A stretch of DNA of 64,000 bases from Ipomoea triloba (Eukaryota; Streptophyta; Magnoliopsida; Solanales; Convolvulaceae), in assembly GCF_003576645.1 (NCBI RefSeq), contig NC_044924.1:28268167-28332166 (forward strand). The letters are read 5' to 3'. A program made the translations under genes and the position numbers. Below the pieces are notes generated by a model that was not told where the DNA came from, did no database searches, and worked only from the letters and a program-made list of their open reading frames with translations. Position 1 is the first letter of the stretch. Each line of letters starts with the position of its first letter. Below, one piece after another: positions 21,780-32,236 of the stretch.

Positions 21780-22060
21780 TGGACGAAATAGAGAATATTT
21801 GTGAAAATACTATGTTACGGTTATGAATTTCTGTAATATAATATTTTCTTTAAAATATTCGTTGTTCAGTAATCTGATTAAACTCACCACAATGCATATA
21901 ATTAAAGAAGAAAAAATAGTATAATTAATTAAAAATCGAGATTACAATATGAGTATTATTAAATGATTAGAACCGTTATTTTCTCTTCTCCCAAAAGGTT
22001 TAATCCCCAACCCCAATGACCCCACCCCTAGCCCGACAAAGCATGATGTAAATCATGGTA
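21780..22060 (+). repeat. R2 module
   Basis: Matches 35.2-35.5 kb. In this copy the usual PMD part does not follow; an acidic-coding minisatellite does. Confidence 0.65.
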
Positions 22061-22245
22061 ACTCCATTATTGTCATCTTCTTCATCTCACATTCGTCATT
22101 ATTGTCGTCTTCACCATCTCCATCGCCATCGTCGGGTGCTTCATTTTCTTTGCCATCGCCGTCTTCTTCATATTCTTCGCCATCGCCGTCTTTCTCATCT
22201 TCTTCGCCATTGTCGTCTTCTTCATCTTCTTGCCATAAATAAATA
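22061..22245 (-). repeat. Degenerate 27-33-bp minisatellite, acidic if translated
   Basis: On minus the unit GAAGACGGCGATGGCAAAGA and variants repeat about six times; one frame gives DGDGEEYEED-type acidic residues within a 90-codon frame (22053-22325). No domain flanks the acidic run. It may derive from the acidic exon of an unknown gene or be a simple minisatellite. Confidence 0.55.
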
Positions 22246-22570
22246 AAAATAATACACTCAAAATCAGTGTATGACGTAATAAATATGAGAAGCAAGTCGT
22301 ATATACTGACAAGTATTTCTGGCAAATTTTTTTTTTAAATTTGTAAAACTCACCATTTGTGAAGTTCAATGCGCGATTTGTGCAAGGATGGTGGTGTGTG
22401 TGTGCATAAATTGATGATTCCCTAAAAGAGTTGAGGACAATTTTTGTGTTTTTTTTTTTTTTTTTGAAATCTAGGTGCAAGAATGTTATAGCAAAGGAGT
22501 GTTTGGAAAATGTTTGATTAGTCAATTTTCAGTTTATTTGTCCAATTTTGGATAACCAAATTTAGTGTTT
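22246..22570 (+). repeat. R3 repeat copy
   Basis: GTGAAGTTCAATGCGCGATT, GTGCAAGGATGGTGGTGTGT and GATTCCCTAAAAGAGTTGAG follow the order seen at 45.0 and 52.05 kb. It is a useful uninterrupted homologue of the site where the H2A.X retrogene inserted. Confidence 0.7.
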
Positions 22571-22911
22571 CATGATAAATGAAGAAGAGATTAAGGAATC
22601 AAATTGCGGAAATAGCATAACCACTATCATGATCAATAACATACCCAGTTTAATCTGCTTTGCGTTTTTTTTTTTTAATCTGCTTTTTTTTTTATTTGTC
22701 CAATTTTGGACAACCACTGCATTCAAGTTACAGTCAATGGCTTTTAATTTTAAACATAATTCTTTTTTACGGTTCTGGAACCGGAGCAGTCCGGTTCTTA
22801 ACCAGAATTGGCAGTTTTGATTCTAGATTTTTTACAACCAGAATAGGAATAACTGGAATTCAAACAAATCGTACAGTTTTGGTTCCGGTCGAGTGCTAAC
22901 AGTCCAAGAGA
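22571..22911 (-). repeat. GGTTCCGG repeat, inverted to 4.0-4.2 kb
   Basis: ACGGTTCTGGAACCGGAGCA and GGTTCCGGTCGAGTGCTAAC correspond to the inverse of 4010-4165. Possibly a MITE family with internal ACCGG words; ends not resolved. Confidence 0.4.
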
Positions 22912-24250
22912 TAACTAGATTAAGAGGACCGTCGAAGAAAGATACCCAACATGAAGCAACTTAAGAGTTTAGCAAGATTGGACTTACTATTCATAATATA
23001 ATAAGGAGTGAACTTCTATTTCTAATGTAAGGATTCACAATATGAGACTGTCTGGGAGTTTTATTTCTTTTAGGCTCTAAGCCCACTAGTATAAATAGAT
23101 GCCTATACATGACGAAAAGGACAAGCAATTCTAAGTAATACAAAATATTTACTCTTTCCAAATCCTCTCTATATTCTTTTTATAGAAGACTGAATTTCTC
23201 ATCATCATTCACCACCCTTTTAGATAATTATACTCTATTTCACTTGAATTACATTTATTCTTGCATCGACATAAAAATTAAACCGTAAATATGACCATAT
23301 ATAGAGTTGTAGCATTTCAGGCAAGTGGACTAGTTTCCTCCAATAATGACCTTTAAAAAAATTCATTGATGTTTTCAAAAAAAAAATTAAAAAAATCATT
23401 GATCACCTTCCTTTTAGGTAATTATACTCTAGCATATCATGTACTTGCAATACGTACTTTTAGTCTTGTAGGGTACATGCATGGAACAAATCATAGATCT
23501 ATAAAGATTTTTACTATTCCAGGCAAGTGAACTTGTTTCTTTCTATGCAGACTCGATTTATCAATGCTCATATTTTGTTCGGTAATTATATTTGATTTAT
23601 TTAACTTTGCATTACTTTTAGTTTTACACTGTCCATATCAAGACCGAACTTTAATATTTGGATTATGTTCTACTCAATTTTAATAGAATTACTTATCTGG
23701 ATTATGTTCTGTTAGGCTTGTGCATCGGACAGTTCAGACGGATTCGGATATAAGAATGGCCTATCCGTTCGGATTTCGTTTTGTGTTTTTGTAATCCAAC
23801 CCATGATATTTTAGTTACAAAACTTACGAATATACATATTTTCGGATTCGATTTTTTTAAATAAGATTTCAGATTTATCCGCATTTCCAATCAGTATAGA
23901 ACAAAGTCTGAGTCCTTAGAGCAAACAACGGACGAAATAGAAGAACCTCAGCAGCTGCAAATAATAGGTAAAAAAAAAATACAAATTACAACCTTCAAGT
24001 TAAAACTTGAAACTTAAAATTTACAAGTCAAAATTAAAACTTACATAAAATTTACAAATTTACCATTAGGCTTAGGCGAAACACACCCTGATAAACAGCA
24101 GCAATAGTGTGTGAAGGAATTATATGAGAACCCCCAAAATTTCACCAACAAAAATTATATCAGAACCCTAGATGTAGTGTACTAGTTTGTGAAGGAATAG
24201 TTGGGCTAGGGTTGCTCCAATTGCAGCCTTACATGTGTAGTGTTTGGAAG
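22912..24250 (+). repeat. Duplicated segment S1
   Basis: Runs parallel with 52455-53752 from AACTAGATTAAGAGGACC to TGTAGTGTTTGGAAGA, with small indels only. It includes R4 units (23.05-23.7 kb), a TATAAATAGA box-like site in a possible LTR-type block (23090), a MITE-like CGGATTCGGAT block (23.72-23.88 kb), and a further 350 bp. No gene. Confidence 0.8.
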
Positions 24251-24289
24251 AACTCCGAGAGCATGTCCTTCTGTAGTAGACAATGCAAC

Positions 24290-24882
24290 AACAAGACACA
24301 CAATAACAAATATAATTGCACACATCTTACAACAAAAATCTCAGCAAATTCATATGTAACAATACAAATAAGATGATGCAAGCTAAAAAATAAATCTAAA
24401 AACAAAAATCAAGTAGCATTGCACACACTTACATAGGCCAATGCACACAGAAACTACAAATTCGTAAAACTAATCTACTTTGACACAAGAAAAAAAAAAT
24501 AAACACACAATAACAAATATCATTACACACATCTCACCACAAAAATCTGAACGAATTCATATTTAACAATACAAATAAGTGGATGCAAGCTGAAAAATAA
24601 ATTTAAAAAGAAAAACCAAGTAGCATTGCACACACTTACATAGGCTAATGCACACAGAAACTACAAATATAAAATTAATCTACTTTGACACAAGAAAAAA
24701 AAAAAAAGACACATAACAACAAATATCTATCATTGCACACGTCTTGCTACAAAAATCTGAACAAATTCATATTTAACAATACAAATAAGTTGATGCAAGC
24801 TGTAAAATAAATTTAAAGGAAAAAAACCAAATACCATTGCACACACTTATTGCTGCCAATGCACACAGAAACTATAAACTCA
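24290..24882 (+). repeat. About 208-bp tandem repeat, third copy split by a transposon
   Basis: TTGCACACATCTTAC-type words at 24317, 24524 and 24735 mark three units. Units 1 and 2 end with AAAACTAATCTACTTTGACA; unit 3 is cut at AAAACTAA by the Mutator-like element and resumes at 26196 with the same CTAATCTACTTTGACA. Confidence 0.85.
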
Positions 24883-24891
24883 TAAAACTAA

Positions 24892-25128
24892 GAGTAAATT
24901 GCACTTTTAGTCCTCTGACTATAGCACCTCTATTAATTTCAACACTTGACTTTAAAAACTAACAAATTAATCCTTTAACTATGCTTTTTGTAACAGATTT
25001 GGTCCTTCCGGCCAAATCACAGGCCAAATTTGGCCGGAAAAACTTAACCCATTTATAATTATTAAATCATGGGGGTAAATATGTCATTTCACGTGGTTTC
25101 TTCTTCTTTCTTGCACCTATTGGCCGGA
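24892..25128 (+). repeat. Left terminal inverted repeat of the MULE
   Basis: Pairs with 25961-26195; the two diverge by scattered substitutions and small indels. Inner limit at GGCCGGA. Confidence 0.88.
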
Positions 25129-25185
25129 CGGTCATTTTACGAGGGCCTAGTTCATGAGTGACGTGGTGCTCCTCCGGTGAAGCTC

Positions 25186-25410
25186 CTATAACTCCGAGTC
25201 CACGTTTATCATCCCATCTCCGAGGACGTCAAATATTTTCTGAAAACGAGGACCCTTCAGATAGTTCTCGAAGTTTCTACAGAGGATGTGATTGACGTTA
25301 GCAGGGTCGCAGGAGCTCCGTTGCATATTCGTGGATGCGGTCGACGCTCTGTAGGGGCTCCGACAACATTCCGACTGCAGGCCAATTCGTGGGAACTATG
25401 CTTTGGCGGC
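25186..25410 (-). pseudogene. CYP96-like cytochrome P450 N-terminal fragment, captured
   Basis: Minus frames give TNWPAVGML (the W-P-x-x-G-M-L start of the P450 N-terminal region), RIHEYATELL, then after a shift and a missing part DPANVNHIL and NYLKGPRFQKIFDVLGDG followed by NVDSEL and a stop. This order and wording match the CYP96 family of the CYP86 clan (plant fatty-acid/alkane hydroxylases of the endoplasmic reticulum). The residues between the two blocks (about 20) are deleted, and the haem-binding cysteine region is absent. Not functional; it is cargo of the surrounding Mutator-like element. Confidence 0.78.
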
Positions 25411-25689
25411 TGCATTTCTTCCAAATCTGCTGCACCAATACCCAACACAAAACACTACATAATTAACACCACTGCATGTTCAATTCAATTGCTAACTTCC
25501 AACGTTATTTATTGCTTTTGTTTTAATAATTTTTACTGTTCATCATAGCCACAACAATTACATCTTTGAAGATTCTTGTTGTATATCTGTTGGGTTTGTT
25601 TTCTCATTTTGGGGATTTGCCGGTTTGTTTATTGTGAAAATTTGTTTCTTTAGATTTTATTTATGAAAATTTATGAGGTTTCATGTCTG

Positions 25690-25960
25690 GATAACGTAGA
25701 CGGAGAAAGTGCAGGAGTCGCTGGACAACATGAAGTATTGGTGCGAGGAGGGTTCGTCTCCGGCGGCCACACTCAAGGCTACCAACAAAATGACGATGAG
25801 GAGAAGAAAACTTCAGAGGAAGAAGAAGAAACTAATGGACGCCGGCAACCGCCAGAAACAGCCAGAAATGCATTCAAGAACATCTCCGCCTGGTGGAATC
25901 CGTCTCTCCGCCGTTTGCACCTTCAGAATGGGCGATTCTGTTTCTCAGCAACGCTGCAAA
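25690..25960 (+). pseudogene. Second fragment inside the MULE, unknown
   Basis: Plus frame reads TEKVQESLDNMKYWCEE and continues into a lysine/arginine-rich RRRKLQRKKKKLMDA part up to the right terminal repeat. It looks like a gene-derived exon (good codon composition, higher GC) but I do not recognise it. It could be a second captured gene or part of the MULE. Confidence 0.35.
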
Positions 25961-26195
25961 TCCGGCCAATAGGTAAGGAAGAAGAAGAAAACACGTGAAA
26001 TGACATATTTACCCCCATGATTTAATAATTATAAGTGGGTTAAGTTTTTCCGGCCTAATTTGGCCTCTGATTTGGCCGGAAGGACCAAATTCGTTAAAAA
26101 AAGCATAGTTAAAGGATCAATTCGTTACTTTTAAAAGTCAAGTGTTGAAATTAATAGAGGTGCTATAGTCAGATGACCAAAAGTGCAATTTACTC
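25961..26195 (-). repeat. Right terminal inverted repeat of the MULE
   Basis: Inverse of 24892-25128, ending in GTGCAATTTACTC. Confidence 0.88.
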
Positions 26196-26204
26196 TAAAA
26201 CTAA

Positions 26205-26855
26205 TCTACTTTGACAAACGATAAAGAAGAAAAAAGAGAACTTCATTATATGTTCACATTCCAACCTTCTGGCATCACTAGTTTATATAACTAACCACGA
26301 TCCAAAATGATTATGTTCTTTTCAGTTTCTAGTCCCTAAAAGATGGAATATTTTTGGCATTTTAGACGGAGCAAAACCAAAGTTTAAGTAAGTAACAGAG
26401 CATTTCAAACTGAAGAAAGATGTACGGGACAAACCAAATTCATAGCAAATTAGATTAGTATTTTTTTCCCATCTTTATAGAATATGCTCTTCTTTTTAAT
26501 TACTCTTCCTCTTTCCACAAGCTTTCTCAAAGACTTACAGTACATATATTCCAATTTAACTCATTACTTTAGGATGCATGCATTAATTTGTAAAGAATGT
26601 TAAGGAGATGGCCCATTTTTGTGACCCAATCTGACCATCATCATCTCAAACAAGCTCCTCCAAAAATGTAAATCAGTGGATAACATACATTAGTTGATAC
26701 AGACAAACACAAGCGACATTGTAAGTTCACAAGACATCATTCATCGCCTTTAATTCCAAAAGTAACCAAAATTGACACAAATTCCATCAACCCCAATCCC
26801 CAAATGAAAAAAATAAACCCTAAACTGCCCAAAATCCAAAAATTTGAACAAACCC
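26205..26855. other. Unassigned stretch left of the Copia element
   Basis: After the end of the 208-bp unit nothing is recognised. On the minus strand it is T-rich and intron-like; it may belong with 31741-32230 to a gene split by the Copia insertion, but no exon could be proven. Confidence 0.3.
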
Positions 26856-27271
26856 TGTAAGATATATTTAATATAAATATATCTATAGTAATTGAGAGGA
26901 ATTAAAGAGAAGGATTATGGATGGAAATGAATTTATTTCTATTTGCTTCTGTACGTACACTCACACACAGACCACACTTTTTTTTATTGACAAAGAAATG
27001 TTTTGCTTTTCATTATTTCTCCACACCACACCTACAACCCTTCGGTAATACAACATATATATATATACATATACTAGCAAACAAAGATGACAATAATTAA
27101 TTCACACATCAAAGACCACTAATCCATGTTTGATGCTTTGTGCCCCACATCCCTTAAAACATTCCATGATTTAAGCTTTCATGTTTTAAGGGATATATCA
27201 ACTCCATACATCCATGTTTTCAGGGATTATGATCCACTTGGTTTAATAATAATAATAATAATATCATAACA
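26856..27271 (-). repeat. 3' LTR of the Copia element
   Basis: 416 bp, starting TGTAAGATATATTTAATA and ending ATATCATAACA on plus. A related solo copy is at 42170-42577. Confidence 0.97.
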
Positions 27272-27282
27272 TTGCCTCCCTT
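27272..27282 (-). promoter_or_regulatory. Polypurine tract
   Basis: Minus strand AAGGGAGGCAA directly before the 3' LTR. It primes plus-strand DNA synthesis in such elements. It overlaps the TAA stop codon of the polyprotein (27283-27281), leaving almost no non-coding DNA there. Confidence 0.85.
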
Positions 27283-30200
27283 AAACCAAGTTGGATATAT
27301 TCGTCATCCCAATTTCCTTTTTCAGTTTGAGAAATGTCTCTGTCTTCAATGGCTTTGTAAAAATATCAGCAACTTGACATTCACTTGCACAGTACTCAAT
27401 GTTGATTTGTTTTTCAGCTACCAACTCCCTGATCTTGTGATACTTGATATCAATGTGTTTGCTGCGACCATGAAAAACAGGATTTTTTGACAACGAAATG
27501 GCAGACTTGTTGTCACAAAAAATTGTTGTAGGTGCCTCCTGCTTTTGTTGCAAAAACTCCAAAATTCTTCTGAGCCAAATTGCTTGAGTAGCACAGTTTG
27601 CTGCTGCAATGTATTCTGCTTCTGCGGTTGAAAGTGCTACAATCTGCTGCTTCTTTGAAGACCAGGAAAATATAGCAGAACCAAGATAGAAGGCATATCC
27701 TGATGTGCTTTTTCTTGTCTCAACATCTCCAGCCCAATCACTGTCTGTATATCCAACAAGTTTCACTGCATCATTAGTAGAGTAAAAAATTCCATCATTA
27801 CTCGTACCTTTGACATATCTCAGAATTCGCTTTGCTGCAACCCAATGTGATTCTTTTGGTTCCTCCATGAATCTGCTGATTATTCCAACTCCAAAAGAAA
27901 TATCTGGCCTTGTAGCTACCAAATACCTCAAACTCCCCATTAAACTTTTATAAGCTGTAACATTCACATTCTTACCACACTCATCTTTGGACATCTTCAA
28001 CTTTTCAGCTACTGGAGTTGAAACTGGTTTGGAGTTTTCCATTTTGATCTTTTTCAAAATATCAGCAGCATATTTCTTCTGTGAAATGAAGATTCCACCA
28101 TTCATCTGAACAACTTCAAGACCAAGAAAGTAACACATAAGGCCCATATCAGTCATTTCAAATTTCTTAATGAGTGCCTCCCTGAATTCTGAGATTAGTT
28201 TCAAATTGTTTCCAGTAAAAATCAAATCATCAACATACAGACAGATTATAACAATATCTCCAAAATCTGTGTATTTGACATACAGAGTATGCTCATAAGG
28301 ACACCTCATAAAACCATTCTCAACAAAATAAGAATCAATGCAACCATACCATGCTCTGGGTGCCTGTTTTAAACCATACAAAGCTTTTCTCAACTTGTAA
28401 ACCTTATTTTCTTCCCCTTTCTTCACATACCCTGCAGGTTGCTCAACATATATTTCTTCTTCAAGAAAACCATTCAAAAAAGCAGACTTGACATCCATTT
28501 GAAACAATTTCCAATCATTTTGAGCAGCAAGAGAAATAAGCATTCGCACAGTATCAAGTCTACTTACAGGAGCAAAAACCTCAAAATAATCAATACCTGG
28601 TTTTTGTTTGTAACCCTTTGCTACCAACCGTGCCTTAAAACGGTCAACCTCACCATTTGACTTGTATTTGGTTTTATAAACCCACTTTACTCCAATTGGC
28701 TTCTTTTCGGGAGGTAATTCTGTTAACTCCCAAGTACCATTCTTTTCAATGGCACAAATCTCCTCATCCATTGCCTTAAGCCAATGAGTTTCTGTAGCAG
28801 CCTCCTCAAATGATATAGGGTCACAATCTGCAAAGAGAGCAAACTGAACAATCTCTTCATCAGTCAAGTCATTATCATTACCCAAAACATAATCTTCCAA
28901 ACGAGCTGGTAAGTGACGCTCGCGTTGAGATCTCCGAACTGATGACTCTGGCTGTAAAGAAGATTGAACATTATCTGAAACCAATTGCTCATTATCAGGA
29001 ATAATGGGAACAACAACTGACCTTTCTTCTTTAGTTGACCAATCCCATGCACCATATTCATCAAAAATGACATCACGACTTATAACAACCTTTTGAGTTT
29101 CAGGATTATACAATTTATAAGCCTTTGAAATGTCACTATAACCAATAAAAATACACTTCTCACCTTTATCGTCCAACTTCTTTCTCAACTGATCTGGCAC
29201 ATGTGCATATGCCAAACATCCAAAAACCTTGAGATGTCTGATAGATGGTTTACTCCCACTCCAAGCTTCCTCAGGTGTCTTATCACGAACACTTTTAGTT
29301 GGACACATATTTAACACATGAACAGCACAAGCAACAGCTTCTGCCCAAAAAGGTTTAGGCAGATTTTTAGATTTCATCATGCATCTTACCATGTCCATGA
29401 TAGACCTATTTTTCCTCTCAGCCACTCCATTTTGTTGTGGAGTATACCTAGCTGTCATCTGATGCTGAATACCATTTTTCTTTAAAAATTCATCACAAGC
29501 AATATATTCTGTACCTCTATCAGTTCTCAAAATCTTAATCTTATAACCACTTTGTTTTTCAACAAAAACCTTAAATTGTTGAAAAACATCACATGCATCT
29601 GACTTCTGTTTCAGAAAATAAACCCATGTTTTTCTACTGAAATCATCAATGAAGGTAACAAAGTACTTACAACCTCCATTCGAAGGAACTTCCAATGAAC
29701 ACAGATCTGAGTGAACAATCTCCAACTGCTTTGTCGCTCTTTTAGACTTGCCTATAGGAAAAGGTTCTCTATGCTTCTTCCCAATCAAACAACTCTCACA
29801 AATTTTGTCAGGAACATTAATAATCGGCAAATCAGAAACAAGTTTCTTTCTTGCTAAATAATTTAATCCGGAGAAATGAAAATGCCCAAACCGCATATGC
29901 CACAACCAATTATCATCACGGATTTCAGAATTAAAGCAAGTAAGAAGTGCATGGTTGATTTTTAAAGGAAATAGTCGATTTTGAGACATATTTACCTTTG
30001 CAATCAAAACTCCCTTGGCATCAACAATGGTACAACACCCTCCAGTGATATTTATTTTATATCCCTTTTCTGACAACTGTCCCATACTCAACAAATTTTG
30101 GTGTAATGCAGGAACATAGAAAACATCGGATATAAAATTGTGAGTACCATCCTTCAATTGAATAGAGATTTTACCTTTTCCCAAAATTGGCACTTTTGAC

Positions 30201-31264
30201 TTATTTCCAAATGTCACCTCAGATCGTATTGATTCATCCAACTCTGAAAACAATTCTTTCTTCCCACACATATGATTACTACATCCAGTATCCAAGAACC
30301 ATATGTTTTCATCTGCAGACAAACTGTTACTGACCAAAAATAAGGTTTCAGATTCAGTAGAACTCTCACCAGATTTTTCAGCAACATTTGCTTGATTTTC
30401 ATGACCATCCTCTTTATACCAGCAATCTGCAATTTTGTGTCCATATTTGCCGCAATTGTAGCAATTGAATGGAAATTTACCTTGCTTGGTATTATTACCT
30501 CCACCTCTTCCTTGATTGAAGTTACCTCGTCCCCTTCCTTGATTTGAGTTACCACGTCCTCTTCCTCTGAATCCTCCTCTACCTCTTCCACGACCTCTAC
30601 CAGCTCCTCCACCTCTTTGATTAGAGCTAGTCATATTAAAGGTGACTTGGCTCTTCAAAGCTTCTTCTGCTAGTGGTTCTGATTTTGACGCAATCCTTTC
30701 AATATGACTTTCGATCATACCTTTTAACTCAGCAATTGACAAGTCCTCGGTATCGTGTGACTCTGTTATTGAAGCCACCACATGGTCATACTTCATCGGC
30801 ATCGTTCGTAGAACTTTTTCAACCACTGCACCATCCTCAATTGTGTCTCCGTATAACCTCATCTTATTTACAAGATCAATAAGACGAGAGAAATACATAT
30901 CTACGGTTTCTGTAGAGGCCATCTCACAACGATCATACAACCTTCTCAACGTCTGCAGCTTGGACTTCTGTGACCGGTCGACTCCTTTGTTTGACACCTT
31001 TAAGATGTCCCAAGCTTCTTTTGCCATTTGAGCACGAGCTAGTTGCCCAAAAATGGAGTAATGGACACCTTGATGAATTTGTCCCAACGCCAATTGATCT
31101 CGCCGTGTAGCAGCTGCATCAGCTCCTTCTGGTAGACCGGGATCAACATAGCTCCAAAGATTTTGAGCTTTCAAATGTGTGGTCATCATAATTTGCCAAT
31201 AATTGTAATCGAGCTTCCCGTCTAATTTAGGACCCGACCATACAATATTGAAATTATTGGCCAT
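27281..31264 (-). CDS. Copia gag-pol polyprotein
   Basis: 1327 residues in one frame. Gag comes first, with an RGRG-rich linker (218-255) and a CX2CX4HX4C zinc knuckle at 268-281. The aspartic protease has DTG at 325-327. Integrase follows with the H456/H461/C489/C492 zinc site and catalytic D520, D582, E616. Reverse transcriptase shows YVDD at 1010-1013. RNase H shows D1174, E1217 and D1251. The order protease-integrase-reverse transcriptase-RNase H defines Ty1/Copia. There is no stop or frameshift between gag and pol, so both are made as one protein. The ATG at 31264-31262 lies about 55 bp after the 5' LTR. Length and all catalytic residues are normal. The lineage within Copia is not settled here. 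Confidence 0.97.
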   Translation of the reverse strand: MANNFNIVWSGPKLDGKLDYNYWQIMMTTHLKAQNLWSYVDPGLPEGADAAATRRDQLALGQIHQGVHYSIFGQLARAQMAKEAWDILKVSNKGVDRSQKSKLQTLRRLYDRCEMASTETVDMYFSRLIDLVNKMRLYGDTIEDGAVVEKVLRTMPMKYDHVVASITESHDTEDLSIAELKGMIESHIERIASKSEPLAEEALKSQVTFNMTSSNQRGGGAGRGRGRGRGGFRGRGRGNSNQGRGRGNFNQGRGGGNNTKQGKFPFNCYNCGKYGHKIADCWYKEDGHENQANVAEKSGESSTESETLFLVSNSLSADENIWFLDTGCSNHMCGKKELFSELDESIRSEVTFGNKSKVPILGKGKISIQLKDGTHNFISDVFYVPALHQNLLSMGQLSEKGYKINITGGCCTIVDAKGVLIAKVNMSQNRLFPLKINHALLTCFNSEIRDDNWLWHMRFGHFHFSGLNYLARKKLVSDLPIINVPDKICESCLIGKKHREPFPIGKSKRATKQLEIVHSDLCSLEVPSNGGCKYFVTFIDDFSRKTWVYFLKQKSDACDVFQQFKVFVEKQSGYKIKILRTDRGTEYIACDEFLKKNGIQHQMTARYTPQQNGVAERKNRSIMDMVRCMMKSKNLPKPFWAEAVACAVHVLNMCPTKSVRDKTPEEAWSGSKPSIRHLKVFGCLAYAHVPDQLRKKLDDKGEKCIFIGYSDISKAYKLYNPETQKVVISRDVIFDEYGAWDWSTKEERSVVVPIIPDNEQLVSDNVQSSLQPESSVRRSQRERHLPARLEDYVLGNDNDLTDEEIVQFALFADCDPISFEEAATETHWLKAMDEEICAIEKNGTWELTELPPEKKPIGVKWVYKTKYKSNGEVDRFKARLVAKGYKQKPGIDYFEVFAPVSRLDTVRMLISLAAQNDWKLFQMDVKSAFLNGFLEEEIYVEQPAGYVKKGEENKVYKLRKALYGLKQAPRAWYGCIDSYFVENGFMRCPYEHTLYVKYTDFGDIVIICLYVDDLIFTGNNLKLISEFREALIKKFEMTDMGLMCYFLGLEVVQMNGGIFISQKKYAADILKKIKMENSKPVSTPVAEKLKMSKDECGKNVNVTAYKSLMGSLRYLVATRPDISFGVGIISRFMEEPKESHWVAAKRILRYVKGTSNDGIFYSTNDAVKLVGYTDSDWAGDVETRKSTSGYAFYLGSAIFSWSSKKQQIVALSTAEAEYIAAANCATQAIWLRRILEFLQQKQEAPTTIFCDNKSAISLSKNPVFHGRSKHIDIKYHKIRELVAEKQINIEYCASECQVADIFTKPLKTETFLKLKKEIGMTNISNLV

Positions 31265-31304
31265 ATTTCACTAGAAAAAATATCTCAGGGTTGGAAGGTT
31301 GATA

Positions 31305-31317
31305 GGCTCTGATACCA
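31305..31317 (-). promoter_or_regulatory. Primer-binding site (initiator tRNA-Met)
   Basis: Minus strand TGGTATCAGAGCC, two bases inside the 5' LTR. It is complementary to the 3' end of plant initiator tRNA-Met, the usual Copia primer. Confidence 0.93.
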
Positions 31318-31319
31318 AA

Positions 31320-31735
31320 TGTAAGATATATTTAATATAAATATATCTATAGTAATTGAGAGGAATTAAAGAGAAGGATTATGGATGGAAATGAATTTAT
31401 TTCTATTTGCTTCTGTACGTACACTCACACACAGACCACACTTTTTTTTATTGACAAAGAAATGTTTTGCTTTTCATTATTTCTCCACACCACACCTACA
31501 ACCCTTCGGTAATACAACATATATATATATACATATACTAGCAAACAAAGATGACAATAATTAATTCACACATCAAAGACCACTAATCCATGTTTGATGC
31601 TTTGTGCCCCACATCCCTTAAAACATTCCATGATTTAAGCTTTCATGTTTTAAGGGATATATCAACTCCATACATCCATGTTTTCAGGGATTATGATCCA
31701 CTTGGTTTAATAATAATAATAATAATATCATAACA
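31320..31735 (-). repeat. 5' LTR of the Copia element
   Basis: 416 bp, same as 26856-27271 as far as can be read. It holds the promoter of the element; a TATATATATATA run near 31520 is a possible TATA region but was not resolved. Confidence 0.97.
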
Positions 31736-31740
31736 AACCC

Positions 31741-32236
31741 ATTAGCCCCAAAACCCTAACCTGCCCGTCATCCCCAAAATTGAGACAACACCCGACCACC
31801 CCGTGCCCCAATGCTAGCGTACCAACCAGCAAGATAAGAAACCGACACAATGCACACACCCAAGAGACAAAATCTGAATATGAGAACAACAAAAAACGAC
31901 AAATCGAGAGAAAACACACCTCGGTCGACACCTATACCCGGTGGTCCCAGACTTTTGCCCCGTCCGGTGACCCCAACGACCACCGTATGCAAGGAACGAG
32001 AGTGGTTACTTCGCCTCCAAGGCCGTACGGTTGAAGAGAGGATACCGGTAGTGCGTAACAATGAGAACTACACTAGCCAGTGCTTAAGAAAGAGAGAGAG
32101 AATAAAAGTAAAAAAAACCATAATTGCCCCCCACCAAAATACAAACAAAACACGGAAGCTTAATGCCAAATATAAAATATAAACAATTAAAACAATTCAA
32201 GACCGTAGAATAGACCTGTTTTTACAGGAATGTAGT
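31741..32236 (-). other. Possible 5' end of a gene, unknown
   Basis: The minus strand has a frame starting with ATG at 32061 (MLRTTGILSSTVRPWRRSNH, then a glycine-rich part) that meets a GAG/GTGTGT donor-like site near 31920, after which the strand turns T-rich like an intron. Composition is GC-richer than the surroundings. No family recognised. If real, the Copia element sits in its first intron. It could also be a UTR or captured DNA. Confidence 0.3.

Larger units (their letters stand above)
24892..26195. mobile_element. Mutator-like element carrying a P450 fragment (Pack-MULE type)
   Basis: 1304 bp, bounded by a perfect 9-bp target duplication TAAAACTAA (24883-24891 and 26196-26204), the hallmark length for Mutator-like elements. 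The ends start with GAGTAAATTGCAC and carry terminal inverted repeats of about 236 bp. No transposase is present, so it is non-autonomous. The interior (25129-25960) holds a CYP96-like P450 fragment on minus and a second exon-like fragment on plus, which fits a Pack-MULE. The uninterrupted target is seen in the two neighbouring tandem units. Confidence 0.9.
26856..31735 (-). mobile_element. Complete Ty1/Copia retrotransposon
   Basis: 4880 bp with target duplication AACCC (26851-26855 and 31736-31740), two 416-bp LTRs (TG...CA), a primer-binding site, a polypurine tract and one uninterrupted gag-pol frame on the minus strand. By eye the two LTRs show no difference, so the insertion is very recent. 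All parts needed for autonomous movement are present; activity is an inference. Confidence 0.97.

Noticed and set aside
24290..24882. Possible CRISPR-like array of three direct repeats
   Set aside because: Units are ~208 bp, adjoin without unique spacers, and the DNA is plant nuclear; an ordinary tandem repeat.
28439..31031. Several 60-130-codon frames inside the Copia element on other frames and strands
   Set aside because: All overlap the intact gag-pol frame, including the 132-codon acidic frame at 30214-30612; shadows.
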